The notes below the pieces were generated by a model, which saw only the letters and a program-made list of their open reading frames with translations, was not told the DNA's origin and ran no database searches. Shown in pieces: positions 15,946 through 24,926 of a stretch of 35,528 bases of DNA. Numbering within the stretch: the first letter of the stretch is position 1; each line of letters starts with the position of its first letter. The position numbers and the translations under genes are program-made. Source of the stretch: JAWWPY01 sp033854735. Its GTDB lineage: Bacteria > Actinomycetota > Actinomycetes > Streptosporangiales > Streptosporangiaceae. Location: contig JAWWPY010000063.1 of assembly GCA_033854735.1 (NCBI GenBank), forward strand, positions 1 to 35,528, in the 5' to 3' direction.

Positions 15946-16777
15946 CCCGGCGGCTGGCCCGGCTGATGGGGCCGGCCCGGCCGCCGCTGCCCGCCCGGCC
16001 GCCGCTGCCCGCCCGGCCGCCGCTGCCGGTGACGCTGGCCCTCCCACCGCGGCCGGTGATGCTGGCCGGGCCGATCAGGTCCGGCGGCTGTTCGACGTGA
16101 AGGCCGCGACCTGGCCCGCGAAGTACGCGCCTGAGGGGAGCCTGGCCGGGCGGCTGGCGCAGTTCGCCGCAGGCCTCGCCGATCAAGTCGCGGCCGGAGG
16201 GCGGGTGCTGGACCTCGGCTGCGGCACCGGGAACCTGGCCCGCGCCGCGGCCGCGTCCGGCCTGCGGGTGACGGCGTGTGACATCTCACCGGAGATGCTG
16301 CGCCGGGCGACGGCTGGCGACCGCGGTGGAGCGGTTGACTGGGTCTGCCTCGAGCCGCGGTGGGCCAGGCTGCCGTTCGAGTCGGCCGCCTTCGACGCGG
16401 TCGTGGCCGCGAGCGTCCTGGAGTATGTTGACCAGCCGATCGTCGTGCTGCGGGAGTGCGCCCGCGTGCTCCGGCCGGCCGGAATCATGCTGTGCACGGT
16501 CCCGGATCCCGCCCACCCGGTCCGCTGGCTGGAATGGCTGGCCGGCGCCGCGGCACGGGCGCCGTCGGTCGCCGCGGCCGGCCGCCGCTGGCCCCGGCTG
16601 GACCGCTACCTGACCTACCTCCAGATCTCACGGCAGCGCCGCCGCGGCGGATGGTGGTGCGCTGTCGCCGCGCAGGCCGGCCTGGTCACGGTGGCCAACC
16701 GGGTGGCCACCGTGGGGTCTTCACCGCTGCGCCTGTTTACCTTCCAGCGGCCTGGCCTCCCGGAGCGGAGCTCGTGA
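15938..16777 (+). CDS. Class I SAM-dependent methyltransferase
   Basis: A 279-residue methyltransferase. Residues about 50-230 carry the SAM fold: VLDLGCGTGNLARAAA (motif I), VTACDISPEMLRRA (motif II), FDAVVAASVLEYV (motif IV) and ECARVLRPAGIMLCTVPDP. The first 45 residues are low-complexity Ala/Pro/Gly with three AAAARP units, encoded by an 18-bp DNA repeat. ATG 15938 was chosen because GGGCGGGG precedes it; GTG 15932 would add two residues. It overlaps the preceding stop by 8 bp and the next start by 4 bp. The likely role is methylating a sugar of the EPS or its precursor, inferred from operon position. Confidence 0.88.
   Translation: MADPAAGPADGAGPAAAARPAAAARPAAAAGDAGPPTAAGDAGRADQVRRLFDVKAATWPAKYAPEGSLAGRLAQFAAGLADQVAAGGRVLDLGCGTGNLARAAAASGLRVTACDISPEMLRRATAGDRGGAVDWVCLEPRWARLPFESAAFDAVVAASVLEYVDQPIVVLRECARVLRPAGIMLCTVPDPAHPVRWLEWLAGAAARAPSVAAAGRRWPRLDRYLTYLQISRQRRRGGWWCAVAAQAGLVTVANRVATVGSSPLRLFTFQRPGLPERSS
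15976..16027. repeat. Three 18-bp GC-rich tandem repeats
   Basis: The sequence CCCGGCCGCCGCTGCC recurs at 15976, 15994 and 16012 (period 18 bp), coding for AAAARP units in the N-terminal tail of the methyltransferase. It is purely G/C-rich and in frame. It probably arose by slippage, and no function is suggested. Confidence 0.8.
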
Positions 16778-17733
16778 CCGTGACCGTGGATATCGCTGGC
16801 GCGCAGATGGGCGGCGCCGCCCGGTACGCGGCCGAGCTACGCGGTTACCTGACCCGCACCGGACGCACGGACGTGCAGGTCATTGGCGCGGCGCGGCGCG
16901 TCGATCCCGGCTGGCTGCTGCGGCGTGAGGCATCCACGCGCAGCGCGGCCCGGCGGGTGGCCGTCAACAACGTCAGCTTTGTCACCCCCGGTGGGCAGCG
17001 ATGGACCCTGCTGCGCAACGCCCTGCACTTCCTGACCGCCGCCGAGGCATCACAGCTGGACCCGGCGCTGGGCGCGTCGGTGCGGCGTGAGGCGGCGGTG
17101 GTGCGGCTCAGCGCCCGGCGGGCCCATGTGCTCGTGGTCCCGAGCACGGCCATGGCGCAGCGGGTCACCCGGATCCTGCCCGGGGCGGCGCGGCGCATCG
17201 TGGTGCGCCCGCACCCGGTCTCGGCCGACTCGGTCCCGCGAGGGCCACGAGATCCGGCCATCCTGTGCCCGGTGCTGTTCGCGCCCTACAAGCGGATGGA
17301 TGAACGGCTCACGGAACTGCTCACCGCCATCGAGTGCTGCGGGGACCCAGCAGTGCGGGTGCGGGTGACCGCCAGCCCGGCCGAACTGCCGGCGGCGCTG
17401 GCGTCCGATGCCCGCATCGAGTTCGTGGGGCGGGTCGATCAGCAGGACCTGCGCCAGGCGTGGGCCGGCAGCCGCGCGGTCTACTTCCCGACCGGCTTGG
17501 AGTCGTTCGGGTACCCGCTCGCCGAGGCCAGGGTCAGCGGCCGGCCGGTGATCGCCCGCGACACACCGCAGAACAGGGAGATCGCCGGGCCCGCATTGTG
17601 CGGCTTCACCCCGGGTGACGCGGGCTCACTACGGCAGGCGACCATGCTGGCCCTCACCAGGCCGGTGCCGCCCGACCCGGCGCCGTTCGAGCCCGACGCC
17701 TACTTCACCTGGCTGCTGGGACCGGCCCGATGA
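16774..17733 (+). CDS. GT4-family glycosyltransferase
   Basis: A 319-residue glycosyltransferase of the GT-B fold. The N-terminus VDIAGAQMGGAARYAAEL is the Gly-rich start of the acceptor domain, and HVLVVPSTAMAQRV ends it. The donor domain shows FVGRVDQQDLRQAW and PTGLESFGYPLAEARVSG, in which the two Glu residues form the E-x7-E motif of GT4 enzymes. It is shorter than the usual 350-400 residues because the acceptor domain is compact. GTG 16774 overlaps the previous stop by 4 bp and has GGAG upstream. It should add one sugar of the EPS repeat; donor and acceptor are unknown. Confidence 0.85.
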   Translation: MTVTVDIAGAQMGGAARYAAELRGYLTRTGRTDVQVIGAARRVDPGWLLRREASTRSAARRVAVNNVSFVTPGGQRWTLLRNALHFLTAAEASQLDPALGASVRREAAVVRLSARRAHVLVVPSTAMAQRVTRILPGAARRIVVRPHPVSADSVPRGPRDPAILCPVLFAPYKRMDERLTELLTAIECCGDPAVRVRVTASPAELPAALASDARIEFVGRVDQQDLRQAWAGSRAVYFPTGLESFGYPLAEARVSGRPVIARDTPQNREIAGPALCGFTPGDAGSLRQATMLALTRPVPPDPAPFEPDAYFTWLLGPAR

Positions 17734-18620
17734 CCAGGCTGCGCCTGCGCCCTTACTCCGCCGGGGACGATCCCGCCCCGGGAAGCGTCCCGGTCAGCGT
17801 CATCGTCCTCACCCTCGATGAGGAAGTGAACATCCGCCGGTGCCTGGACTCGGTGGCGTGGGCGGACCAGGTGGTGGTGATCGACTCAGGCTCGGCCGAT
17901 GGCACCGTGCCGGCCGCCCGCGGGCTGGGGGCGCAGATCGTGGAACAGCCATGGCTCGGCTTTCCCGCCCAGCGTGAGTTCGCGCTCCGGCTGCCGCTGC
18001 TGCGCCATGACTGGGTCTACTTCGTCGATGCCGACGAGTGGATCTGCCCCCAGCTGGCCAGCGAGATCGCCGGGCAGCTGCGGGCACCCTCGTGCGCGGC
18101 GTTCTCGCAGCGCTTCCGGCTCGTCTTCGAGGGCACCTGGATCCGCCACTGCGGCTGGTACAGCGGCTCGTGGATCGTCCGGCTCGTCGATCGCCGGTAC
18201 GCGAAGTTCGACGGGAGCCTGGTCGGCGAGCGGGTGCGCGTTGACGGGCCGGTCCAGCGGCTGCACTACGACATTGTCGACGAGGACCGCAAGGGCCTGG
18301 CCGCCTGGCTGCACAAACACGTCCGCTACGCCCAATTGGAGGCAGCGCGCCGTGGCCGGACGGCCTCGCTGGCGGCGCGGCTGCGTGCGCTGCGGCGCCG
18401 CGACGACAGCCGGCCGCTGATCCGCCGCGTCCTGAAGGATGTCGTATTCCCCTCCGTGCCGGCCAGGCCCGCTGCGCTCTTCGCCTACATGTACGTCGCC
18501 CGGCTCGGCATCCTCGACGGGCGGCCTGGGCTGCATTTCTGCTTCTTCCATGCCTGGCACGAGGTCTGCGTGAACGCGCTGCACGCGAGGGCCAGCGGAG
18601 CCGAGAGTGAGGTCATCTGA
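17730..18620 (+). CDS. GT2-family glycosyltransferase
   Basis: A 296-residue inverting glycosyltransferase with a GT-A fold. SVIVLTLDEEVNIRRCLDSV is the nucleotide-binding start, VVIDSGSADGT follows, and the metal-binding DxD is Asp100-Ala-Asp102 in YFVDADEW. The layout, including QREFALRLP and the later FEGTWIRHCGWY, resembles the WaaE/KdtX group of GT2 enzymes. The C-terminal part (VLKDVVFPSVPARPAALFAY) is amphipathic and may sit on the membrane. It starts by a 4-bp overlap with the GT4 gene before it. It probably adds one sugar to the lipid-linked repeat unit. Confidence 0.92.
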   Translation: MTRLRLRPYSAGDDPAPGSVPVSVIVLTLDEEVNIRRCLDSVAWADQVVVIDSGSADGTVPAARGLGAQIVEQPWLGFPAQREFALRLPLLRHDWVYFVDADEWICPQLASEIAGQLRAPSCAAFSQRFRLVFEGTWIRHCGWYSGSWIVRLVDRRYAKFDGSLVGERVRVDGPVQRLHYDIVDEDRKGLAAWLHKHVRYAQLEAARRGRTASLAARLRALRRRDDSRPLIRRVLKDVVFPSVPARPAALFAYMYVARLGILDGRPGLHFCFFHAWHEVCVNALHARASGAESEVI

Positions 18621-19456
18621 TGGATGTCCAGCTGGCCCGCCGGGCCGCCGGCGATGTCCGGTCTGTCTGCCGGAGTGCCTTCCCCGGCGCCGCGACCCGG
18701 TGGGTCGCGGCGCTCGCGGCTCATCTGCCCGAGTGCTCGAGGTCGCGTTCGCTGAGCCCGGCGGACCGGACCTGGGCGCGCGCCGGAGCGCGCTTCCGGA
18801 CACCGAGCGGCGCGGTTGTCTCGCTGCCGGCCGGCTACACCGCTGGTGCGCGCGAGATGTACTGCCGGAACGTCTACCTCCGTACCGGGCTGCAGATGCC
18901 GGCCGGGGGCTGGGTCGTCGATCTCGGTGCCAACAGCGGCCTGTTCACGGTCTGGGCCGCGGTCAACGGTGCGCAGGTCGTCGCGGTCGAGGCGCAACAG
19001 GGTTTCGCCAGCGAGATCCGCGGCCTGGCCGAGCACAACGGCGTCGCGGACCGCGTGCATGTCGAGATCGCGCTGGCGGGCGGCGTCGCATCGCCGGGTG
19101 GCACGGTCGGTGTCGTGGCCGATGATGCCCGGTGGGCGGCGACCTCGCACGGCGCACCGGCGCGGCCCGCCGGTGTGTCCGTCCCACAGCTGATGGCGGC
19201 ATACCGGATCGAACGGGTGGGCTTGCTCAAAGTGGACATCGAGGGAGGGGAGTTCGCGGTCCTCGCCGACGGCGATCTGGGCTGGCTGCAGGGGGTAGAC
19301 CAGCTCGCGCTCGAGGTACACCCAGGGTTCGGTGACCGGGCCGCCCTGGTCGGGCGGCTCCAGGGGCAGGGCTTCACCGTCGACCTGCGCGACAACGGCG
19401 GCGGCCGGGTGGCGGCTACCTCGGATCATCTGGACTATGTCTACGGCCGGCGATGA
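18620..19456 (+). CDS. FkbM-family methyltransferase
   Basis: A 278-residue SAM-dependent methyltransferase of the FkbM type. Motif I is VVDLGANSGLFTVWAA and the FkbM signature is LLKVDIEGGEFAVL, both clear. FkbM enzymes O-methylate hydroxyls of natural products and sugars. The first 80 residues hold a variable N-terminal extension before the SAM domain. The ATG shares one base with the preceding TGA. It is directly followed by a second FkbM gene with a 4-bp overlap, so the pair may methylate two positions or two sugars of the same repeat unit. Confidence 0.9.
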   Translation: MDVQLARRAAGDVRSVCRSAFPGAATRWVAALAAHLPECSRSRSLSPADRTWARAGARFRTPSGAVVSLPAGYTAGAREMYCRNVYLRTGLQMPAGGWVVDLGANSGLFTVWAAVNGAQVVAVEAQQGFASEIRGLAEHNGVADRVHVEIALAGGVASPGGTVGVVADDARWAATSHGAPARPAGVSVPQLMAAYRIERVGLLKVDIEGGEFAVLADGDLGWLQGVDQLALEVHPGFGDRAALVGRLQGQGFTVDLRDNGGGRVAATSDHLDYVYGRR

Positions 19457-20253
19457 CTGGCCGCCGCCGTCAGCCCGGACGCCGTGACGAGCTGGCCACC
19501 GCGTCCGCACTGAAACTGCAGGTATCGAAGATCGTGGCCAGCACCACGGCCGGGCGCTTGATCGGCGCGCTGACCAGGAACCGGGTGCGCCACCACGGGC
19601 TCCGATTCGACGTGCGGAGTGACGACTTCTCACCGCGCGTGCGGGCCCAGATGTTCTGGGGTGCCTACGAGGGCGCCGAGACCCGGATGATCCGCAGCTT
19701 CCTGCGGGACGCCGCCACCGTGGTCGAGCTCGGCAGCAGCCTCGGCGTCACCACGGCCCACATCGCGGCGATGATGGTCCCTGGCGGGCACCTGATCTGC
19801 GTCGAGGCCAACCCGTGGCTGATACCGGGGCTCCGCGCCAGGACGCTGGGCGGCGCCGCCTCGCTGCACGTCGACCTGATCCATGCCGCGGTGACCAGCC
19901 ACGGTGGCATGACCATGCTCACCGTCGCGGCGGAGACCGTTGGCTCGCGCCTCGGCCGTCCGCGGCCGCACGAAGCCACCGTGCCGGTGCCCGCGGTGAC
20001 GCTGCGCGACATCCTGCGGAGAACCGGTGTCGCTGACTATGACCTGGTCTCCGATATCGAGGGTGCCGAGGCGGCGTTTCTGCTCCAGGACGCGGCCGTG
20101 CTCGAAGGGTGCAGGCGCGGAGTCATCGAGCTGCACGACACGACTCTGGACGGCACGAAGGTGTCGGTGACCGACCTCCTGGACGCGGTGGCCGCGGCAG
20201 GCTTCCAGATCGTCAGCCGTCACGGCCCAGTCGTCGCCTTTGCCCGTTCCTGA
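19453..20253 (+). CDS. FkbM-family methyltransferase (second copy)
   Basis: A 266-residue FkbM-type methyltransferase. VVELGSSLGVTTAHIAAMM is the SAM-binding motif I, CVEANPWLIPGL is motif II, and YDLVSDIEGAEAAFL is the FkbM signature. The sequence is well diverged from the neighbour at 18620, so this is not a recent duplication. It is the last gene of the 11-gene operon. Its 3' end overlaps the convergent GT4 gene by 34 bp (20220-20253), leaving no intergenic terminator. The role in sugar O-methylation is inferred from the family and position. Confidence 0.9.
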   Translation: MTGRRRQPGRRDELATASALKLQVSKIVASTTAGRLIGALTRNRVRHHGLRFDVRSDDFSPRVRAQMFWGAYEGAETRMIRSFLRDAATVVELGSSLGVTTAHIAAMMVPGGHLICVEANPWLIPGLRARTLGGAASLHVDLIHAAVTSHGGMTMLTVAAETVGSRLGRPRPHEATVPVPAVTLRDILRRTGVADYDLVSDIEGAEAAFLLQDAAVLEGCRRGVIELHDTTLDGTKVSVTDLLDAVAAAGFQIVSRHGPVVAFARS

Positions 20254-21395
20254 AGACCCCGGATGGCCGACGCCATCGTGCGCGCGAACGCATCCGGGCC
20301 GAACTCCGTGACACGCGCCGCCGCGGTGGCGCGGAGCGTGGCCAGGAGGCCGGGATCTTCGAGGAGGCGGCCCAGCTGGCGGCCGAGCGCGGCCGGGTCG
20401 CCGGAGCGGTAGACCAGCCCCGATACGCCGTCCTCGACCAGGTCGCCCGGGCCCCAGACCGCCGTCGCGTCACTGACGATCACCGCCGCGCCCGCGGCCA
20501 TGGCCTCGATCGTGACGAGGGCACGCATGTCCCACCGGGACGGCACGACCATGACATCGAAGGCAGCCAGCAGGGCGGGCATTTCGGTGGTGTTAGCGAA
20601 CCCACGGAAGGTGACCCGCTCAGCGAGGCCGAGCTCGGCGGCCAGGGCCTGCAGTTCGGGCCGGAGCGGCCCGTCTCCGACCACCGTGACCGACCAGTCT
20701 CGCGCGGCGGGCAGCAGGGCGGCCGCGCGAAGCAGCTCGTCGACGCCCTTGCGGGCGATCAGCTTGCCCGCGAATCCGATCCGGAGCGGCGTGGGCCCCG
20801 CTCCTGGCGGCGTGCGGCTCATCACACGGGCCATCCCGAAGAGCTCGGTGTCCGCGGGGCAGACTCCCGGCCAGATGCGCCGCGGATCCATCCCGCAGGA
20901 GATGTAGAACTCACGGTTGAACGCCCCGGTCGATATGGCGCCCGCGCTCGCCCGCATCAGCACGCGGAGCACCAGCGCCCTGAGCACGCGGTGCCGCCCC
21001 TGGGCGGCGGAATGCTGCCAGGTGGTGTCGCCGTAGAGCACCACCGGAATCCGGGCCAGCGTGCCGTAGAGGAGAGCAAGCCGCGCGATCGGCGATGCCC
21101 ACCCGTAGCAGATCAGCACCTGCGGCCGGCGCGCGCGTAGCTGGCCAACCAGCCAGCGAATCCGGCCGGGCACCGACCGACCTGGTTCGGGGGCCCGCCA
21201 CGGGTATCCCGTCAGGAGGTCGACGTCCCAGGAGACTGACCGGGCAAAACCCGCATCGCGGACGCGCTCGGCCGCCGACCAGTAGCAGACGTGGACCTGC
21301 ACGCCGGGCTCCGCCGACAGGAGCTGGAGCGCCCGGGTGAAATGCTGCGCCGGGTGGTCTATGACCACCGTGACCGGGACGGGCGGCCCGTTCAC
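20220..21395 (-). CDS. GT4-family glycosyltransferase
   Basis: A 391-residue GT-B glycosyltransferase. The N-terminus (VVIDHPAQHFTRALQLL) and VVLYGDTTWQHS belong to the acceptor domain. The donor domain has RIGFAGKLIARKGVDELL, VVGDGPLRPEL and VPSRWDMRALVTIEAMAAG. The usual E-x7-E stretch reads DMRALVTIE, so the first Glu is replaced by Asp while the second is kept. It is the last gene of the leftward operon; GTG 21395 overlaps the stop of the GT4 gene before it by 4 bp. It should transfer one sugar onto the EPS repeat; substrates are unknown. Confidence 0.9.
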   Translation of the reverse strand: MNGPPVPVTVVIDHPAQHFTRALQLLSAEPGVQVHVCYWSAAERVRDAGFARSVSWDVDLLTGYPWRAPEPGRSVPGRIRWLVGQLRARRPQVLICYGWASPIARLALLYGTLARIPVVLYGDTTWQHSAAQGRHRVLRALVLRVLMRASAGAISTGAFNREFYISCGMDPRRIWPGVCPADTELFGMARVMSRTPPGAGPTPLRIGFAGKLIARKGVDELLRAAALLPAARDWSVTVVGDGPLRPELQALAAELGLAERVTFRGFANTTEMPALLAAFDVMVVPSRWDMRALVTIEAMAAGAAVIVSDATAVWGPGDLVEDGVSGLVYRSGDPAALGRQLGRLLEDPGLLATLRATAAARVTEFGPDAFARTMASAIRGLQERAKATTGP

Positions 21396-22441
21396 AGCAG
21401 CCGTGACGCCGCGAGGGCCGGGTAGCGCTCCGGGGCGAAGCGCTCCCGCGCCCAGCCGGCCGCCTGTTTGCCCATCTGCTCCAGCCGAGCCGGATCCTGC
21501 AGCAGATCGTCGAGGACCCTGGCCAGTGACCCGGCGGTCTCGTCGATGGGGGCGACACCCGTGAGGTGCTCGGCGTACGCGTCGTGTGACCCGCCGAATG
21601 CCGGTGCGACCACCGGGGTCCCGGCGACCTGCGCCTCGAGCAGGACCAGGCCGAAGCCTTCACCGGAGGGACGACGGCCGCGGCGTGTTCTCGTGGCCAG
21701 CACGAAGAGGTCGGCCGCGGCGAGCTGGCGGGCGAGCTCGCGGTCGGTGAGCCCGGGCCGCAGCGTGCAGCCAGGGTGGGCCTGCACCAGCTGCCGAAGA
21801 TCCAGGGCGGGCTCGCCGCTGCCACAGACAGTCACCTGGACATCGGGCCGCCCCAGGCTGGCGACGGCGTCCAGGATCTGCGGCAGCCCTTTATTGCGCC
21901 AGTCAGCCAGCCGGAACGCGGTGACCAGGTGAAATCCTGGATCCCTCCGCGCCACGGCGGTGGACGCGTCGACGAGGGTGTCAAACCATTCCTGGGTCAG
22001 GCCCGGCGGCAGGATGGTGGCCGGGCACCCAGCCGCGAGCACGCCCGCGGTGAAACTGCTCACCGCCACGACGCGGACGCGGGTCCGGCGCATGAGGTGG
22101 TGCTCGGCCAGCCACCGGGCCCGCAGTGGCGATCCCCACACGTCGACGCCATGGCACAGCAGCGAGATGCCGCGATTGGCGGTCTCGCTGGAGAGCAGCG
22201 ACGCGGCCGGCAGCAGGGCCCGGTGCGCGACGATGAGGCGGGCCGGAGCCGCGCTCGCGCGCAGATGGCGGCGGGAGCGGGCCAGCAGCCGGGCATGCGC
22301 GGCCAGGCCGGAGCCGTGCAGGTCAATCCGGCGGTACTCGACGCCCTCCGCCGCGAAGGCCCACTCCAGGGTCTCGACGTAGCGTTCGATGCCCCCGCCA
22401 CGGCCACGCGAGGGGGCCAGCACGAGGGCCCGGCCGATCAT
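21392..22441 (-). CDS. GT4-family glycosyltransferase
   Basis: A 349-residue GT-B glycosyltransferase. The start LAPSRGRGGGIERYVETLEWAF is the typical GGIERYV acceptor loop, and LLCHGVDVWGSPL lies in the same domain. The donor domain shows TAFRLADWRNKGLPQIL and SGEGFGLVLLEAQVAGTPVVAP, with the E-x7-E pair (Glu-Gly-Phe-Gly...Glu). Its ATG overlaps the Wzy-like stop by 4 bp, and its stop overlaps the next GT4 start by 4 bp. It is one of six glycosyltransferases in the locus. Confidence 0.92.
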   Translation of the reverse strand: MIGRALVLAPSRGRGGGIERYVETLEWAFAAEGVEYRRIDLHGSGLAAHARLLARSRRHLRASAAPARLIVAHRALLPAASLLSSETANRGISLLCHGVDVWGSPLRARWLAEHHLMRRTRVRVVAVSSFTAGVLAAGCPATILPPGLTQEWFDTLVDASTAVARRDPGFHLVTAFRLADWRNKGLPQILDAVASLGRPDVQVTVCGSGEPALDLRQLVQAHPGCTLRPGLTDRELARQLAAADLFVLATRTRRGRRPSGEGFGLVLLEAQVAGTPVVAPAFGGSHDAYAEHLTGVAPIDETAGSLARVLDDLLQDPARLEQMGKQAAGWARERFAPERYPALAASRLL

Positions 22442-23946
22442 GCCCGCCGCCGCGCGCGGAAGATGAGGGCCGTAGCCAGCAGCCAGATGGCCAGGGTCGC
22501 CGGGATGGAGGCCAGAATCGACCCCCAGTCATTCTCGCCCTTGACCAGGCTGGGGAAGAGCAGCAGTACGAGGAGGATGGCGTGCGGGTTCGCGCGCACG
22601 TCGAGGACATCGTCGAGCAGCCGGACCCCGCAGCCCAGCAGGAACATGCCAGCGATCACCGGGATCCACCCGCCGTACCAGTACAGGCCGCCGATCTCGG
22701 TGTCGGCGGTCGAGGTGTACACCGTGGATGGCAGCCCGAAGAACTCCTGGCTGAAGCGGTAGCCGGTCACCACGATCGGCTTGCCCGGCCAGATCGCGCG
22801 CGGGACCATTCCGGCCATCGGCGCCTCGACGAGCTGGAGCGGGCTCCGAAACGGGATCTGCCCGGGCGTGCGCTGAACGATGATCGCCGGGCTGTCGATC
22901 TCACGGATTCGCTGCGCCAGGTAGTCGAGCGAGTCGGGCAGCAACGTGACCAGGCTCTGGCCGGTCACCACCTGCCTGAGGATCCCGGGGGCGGCGTTGA
23001 TCGCCTCCCCGGGCGCCAGCGTGACGGAGCCCTGGCGGACCGTGTTCCGGTATGCGCGGTTGAACGGGATGACGACGGCCAGGAAGACCAGGGCGAACGC
23101 GATCAGGGCTACGGCCGGCAGCCGGCGGCGGGCCGCAGCGAACGGGATGACCACGGCCAGCACCGCGATGACGAAGCTCTGCTTGCCCCCCGCGGCCGCG
23201 CCGAAGGCCAGCTCGACGAGGAACAGCACGGCCAGCGTGGCCCGCGCGCCTGGCAACCGTTCCCGGAACACCTGCAGGCTGGCCGCCGCGACCGCGAGCG
23301 GCGCGCACAGGCTGAGCGCACTGAGGATCCCGTGATAGCCGCTCGCCGTGCTCACCGCCGCCGCCGGGTCTCCGACATAGCCCAGCCGGCCTGTCGTGGC
23401 CGTGCTGGCCAGGCGTGCGCCAATGCCGATGGCATAGAGAATCCACGGGGCGGCCAGGCTCCGGACCTCCGGCGCGAACCGGCCGCGGAGCGTCCCCATG
23501 CCCTGGGCCGCGAGACCCCGCGCCAGCTGGCTGGGCCCGATGAAGTACCCAATCGCCCATGCGGTCATCCCGACCGCGACCAGCCACAGCGCCCGCAGCA
23601 CGCTGGAGACGGCGATCTCGCCCGGTATGCCGGCGGTCGGCCGCTGGCTCCACGTCACACTGGCGATCCCGAAGGCCGCCAGGTACCAGAGCAGTATCCA
23701 GGCCCCGAACTTCCAGCGGGCGAGGCCGAGACCGGCCCGTCGGCCCGCCCCGGCGAAGCACAGGAGGCAGGCGGCGTACCCGCCCAGGGCCAGGGCGCCC
23801 CAGATCACAGCGGTCGTCGGCCGGTCCGACGTGGCCAGCGTCTCGTCGAGCGCCGCGACCGCGGCGACCGCGAAGGCGAGGCCACCGATGGCCAGCCGGG
23901 GGGTGTCAAGCTCGCGGACCCGCTCGCCGGCCGACCGCGCGGTCAC
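22438..23946 (-). CDS. Wzy-like polysaccharide polymerase (multi-spanning membrane protein)
   Basis: A 502-residue polytopic membrane protein with roughly 11-12 hydrophobic helices. A long external loop is visible between late helices (NRAYRNTVRQGSV to PSTVYTSTADTEIG). This shape, and the absence of any other candidate polymerase in the locus, suggests the Wzy role: joining lipid-linked repeat units on the outer membrane face. Wzy proteins share little sequence, so the call rests on topology and context. GTG 23946 (MTARSAGERV) was chosen because it overlaps the preceding gene's stop by 4 bp. The frame is open for another 75 codons upstream, but that part is Arg/Pro-rich antisense to the preceding gene and was left out. 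Confidence 0.7.
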   Translation of the reverse strand: MTARSAGERVRELDTPRLAIGGLAFAVAAVAALDETLATSDRPTTAVIWGALALGGYAACLLCFAGAGRRAGLGLARWKFGAWILLWYLAAFGIASVTWSQRPTAGIPGEIAVSSVLRALWLVAVGMTAWAIGYFIGPSQLARGLAAQGMGTLRGRFAPEVRSLAAPWILYAIGIGARLASTATTGRLGYVGDPAAAVSTASGYHGILSALSLCAPLAVAAASLQVFRERLPGARATLAVLFLVELAFGAAAGGKQSFVIAVLAVVIPFAAARRRLPAVALIAFALVFLAVVIPFNRAYRNTVRQGSVTLAPGEAINAAPGILRQVVTGQSLVTLLPDSLDYLAQRIREIDSPAIIVQRTPGQIPFRSPLQLVEAPMAGMVPRAIWPGKPIVVTGYRFSQEFFGLPSTVYTSTADTEIGGLYWYGGWIPVIAGMFLLGCGVRLLDDVLDVRANPHAILLVLLLFPSLVKGENDWGSILASIPATLAIWLLATALIFRARRRA

Positions 23947-24926
23947 GACACTTTCTCCAGGATGGCGGCCACGCGCAGTTCGTAGGTGTGGTCGCGATGG
24001 GCGCGGCGGGCCGCGGCGTCGCCGAGGCGCGCGGTCAGGCCGGTCTCGTTCAGCAGCCGGGTGGCCTGGCCGACCAGCTCGTCGAAATCGCGGAAGGCCA
24101 GGACCTCGTCGCCGACGGCGAACAGCTCGGGCACGGCCGGACGGAACTCGGTCAGGACGGCCGCGCCGCATCCGGTGGCTTGGAAGAGCCGGCCGTTCAC
24201 CCCGGCGATCTCGGCCGGGTGCATCGTGCTGAGCACCCCGGCGGCGGACCGGTAGACCCGCGCCTTCTCCTCACGGTAGACGCAGCGGCCGGTGTAGGCG
24301 TCTCGCACCGGGGTCGCGCCGAGCCAGCGCGGGAATCCAGCGCCGTATACCTTCAGCGGAATTCCCTTGGCGATCAGCCGTTCGAGCAGCCGGACCCGGT
24401 AAGGGTACATATTGCCGGGGACGACCAGGTATGGCTCGGTGCCGGGCCGGGCCAGCGGCCGGTGCCACCGCGGATTGCACGCTTCGGGCAGATAGTGCAC
24501 CGGAAGGTCCAGCGTGGCCCGGAGGCGCTCGACCAGCCGCGGCTCCTTGAAGAAGATCGCGTCGTAGGGCGCGAGCAGCATCAGCTGACGTCCCAGGTTG
24601 GCCACGTGATCAGGGAACCAGAACGCCACCCGGGCGCCATCTCGCCGAAGACGGCTCACCACGCTTGGCGTCAGGGCCACGTCGAGATTGATGACCACCT
24701 GGCAGTCCGCATCGCGCGCGTTCTCCGCGATCCGGCGCTGAAAGCGCTCGTCGAGTGGGGGCAATGCCTGCCGGGCGAGTATGCCCAGGTGGGTGCTGTA
24801 CCGTGAGCGGCGGTGCGGGCGGGCCGGCCCGAGCCGGGTGACCAGGTGCCCCATGTCGTGCAGTGCTTCGCTGACGTTCTCCGCGAAACTGTCCGAGTCC
24901 AATTGCCCGATGACGCCAACCCGCAT
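23943..24926 (-). CDS. CgeB-like glycosyltransferase (GT-B fold)
   Basis: A 327-residue protein resembling the CgeB/DUF3880-type glycosyltransferases. The N-terminus VGVIGQLDSDSFAENVSEAL is a Rossmann start, and VAFWFPDHVANLGRQ and YDAIFFKEPRLVERL match the acceptor domain. The C-terminal half has PYLVVPGNMYPYRVRLLERL, IPLKVYGAG, MHPAEIAGVNGRLFQATGCGAAVLTE and FRDFDELVGQA, the donor-binding segments seen in this group. ATG 24926 has GGGGACGG upstream. The gene begins after a 63-bp gap, so it may have its own promoter, and is coupled by GTGA to the Wzy-like gene. It is probably another EPS sugar transferase. Confidence 0.85.
   Translation of the reverse strand: MRVGVIGQLDSDSFAENVSEALHDMGHLVTRLGPARPHRRSRYSTHLGILARQALPPLDERFQRRIAENARDADCQVVINLDVALTPSVVSRLRRDGARVAFWFPDHVANLGRQLMLLAPYDAIFFKEPRLVERLRATLDLPVHYLPEACNPRWHRPLARPGTEPYLVVPGNMYPYRVRLLERLIAKGIPLKVYGAGFPRWLGATPVRDAYTGRCVYREEKARVYRSAAGVLSTMHPAEIAGVNGRLFQATGCGAAVLTEFRPAVPELFAVGDEVLAFRDFDELVGQATRLLNETGLTARLGDAAARRAHRDHTYELRVAAILEKVS

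Noticed and set aside
23947..24171. 75-codon upstream extension of the Wzy-like gene
   Set aside because: It is Arg/Pro-rich and antisense to the CgeB-like gene; the GTG at 23946 with a 4-bp overlap fits the operon.
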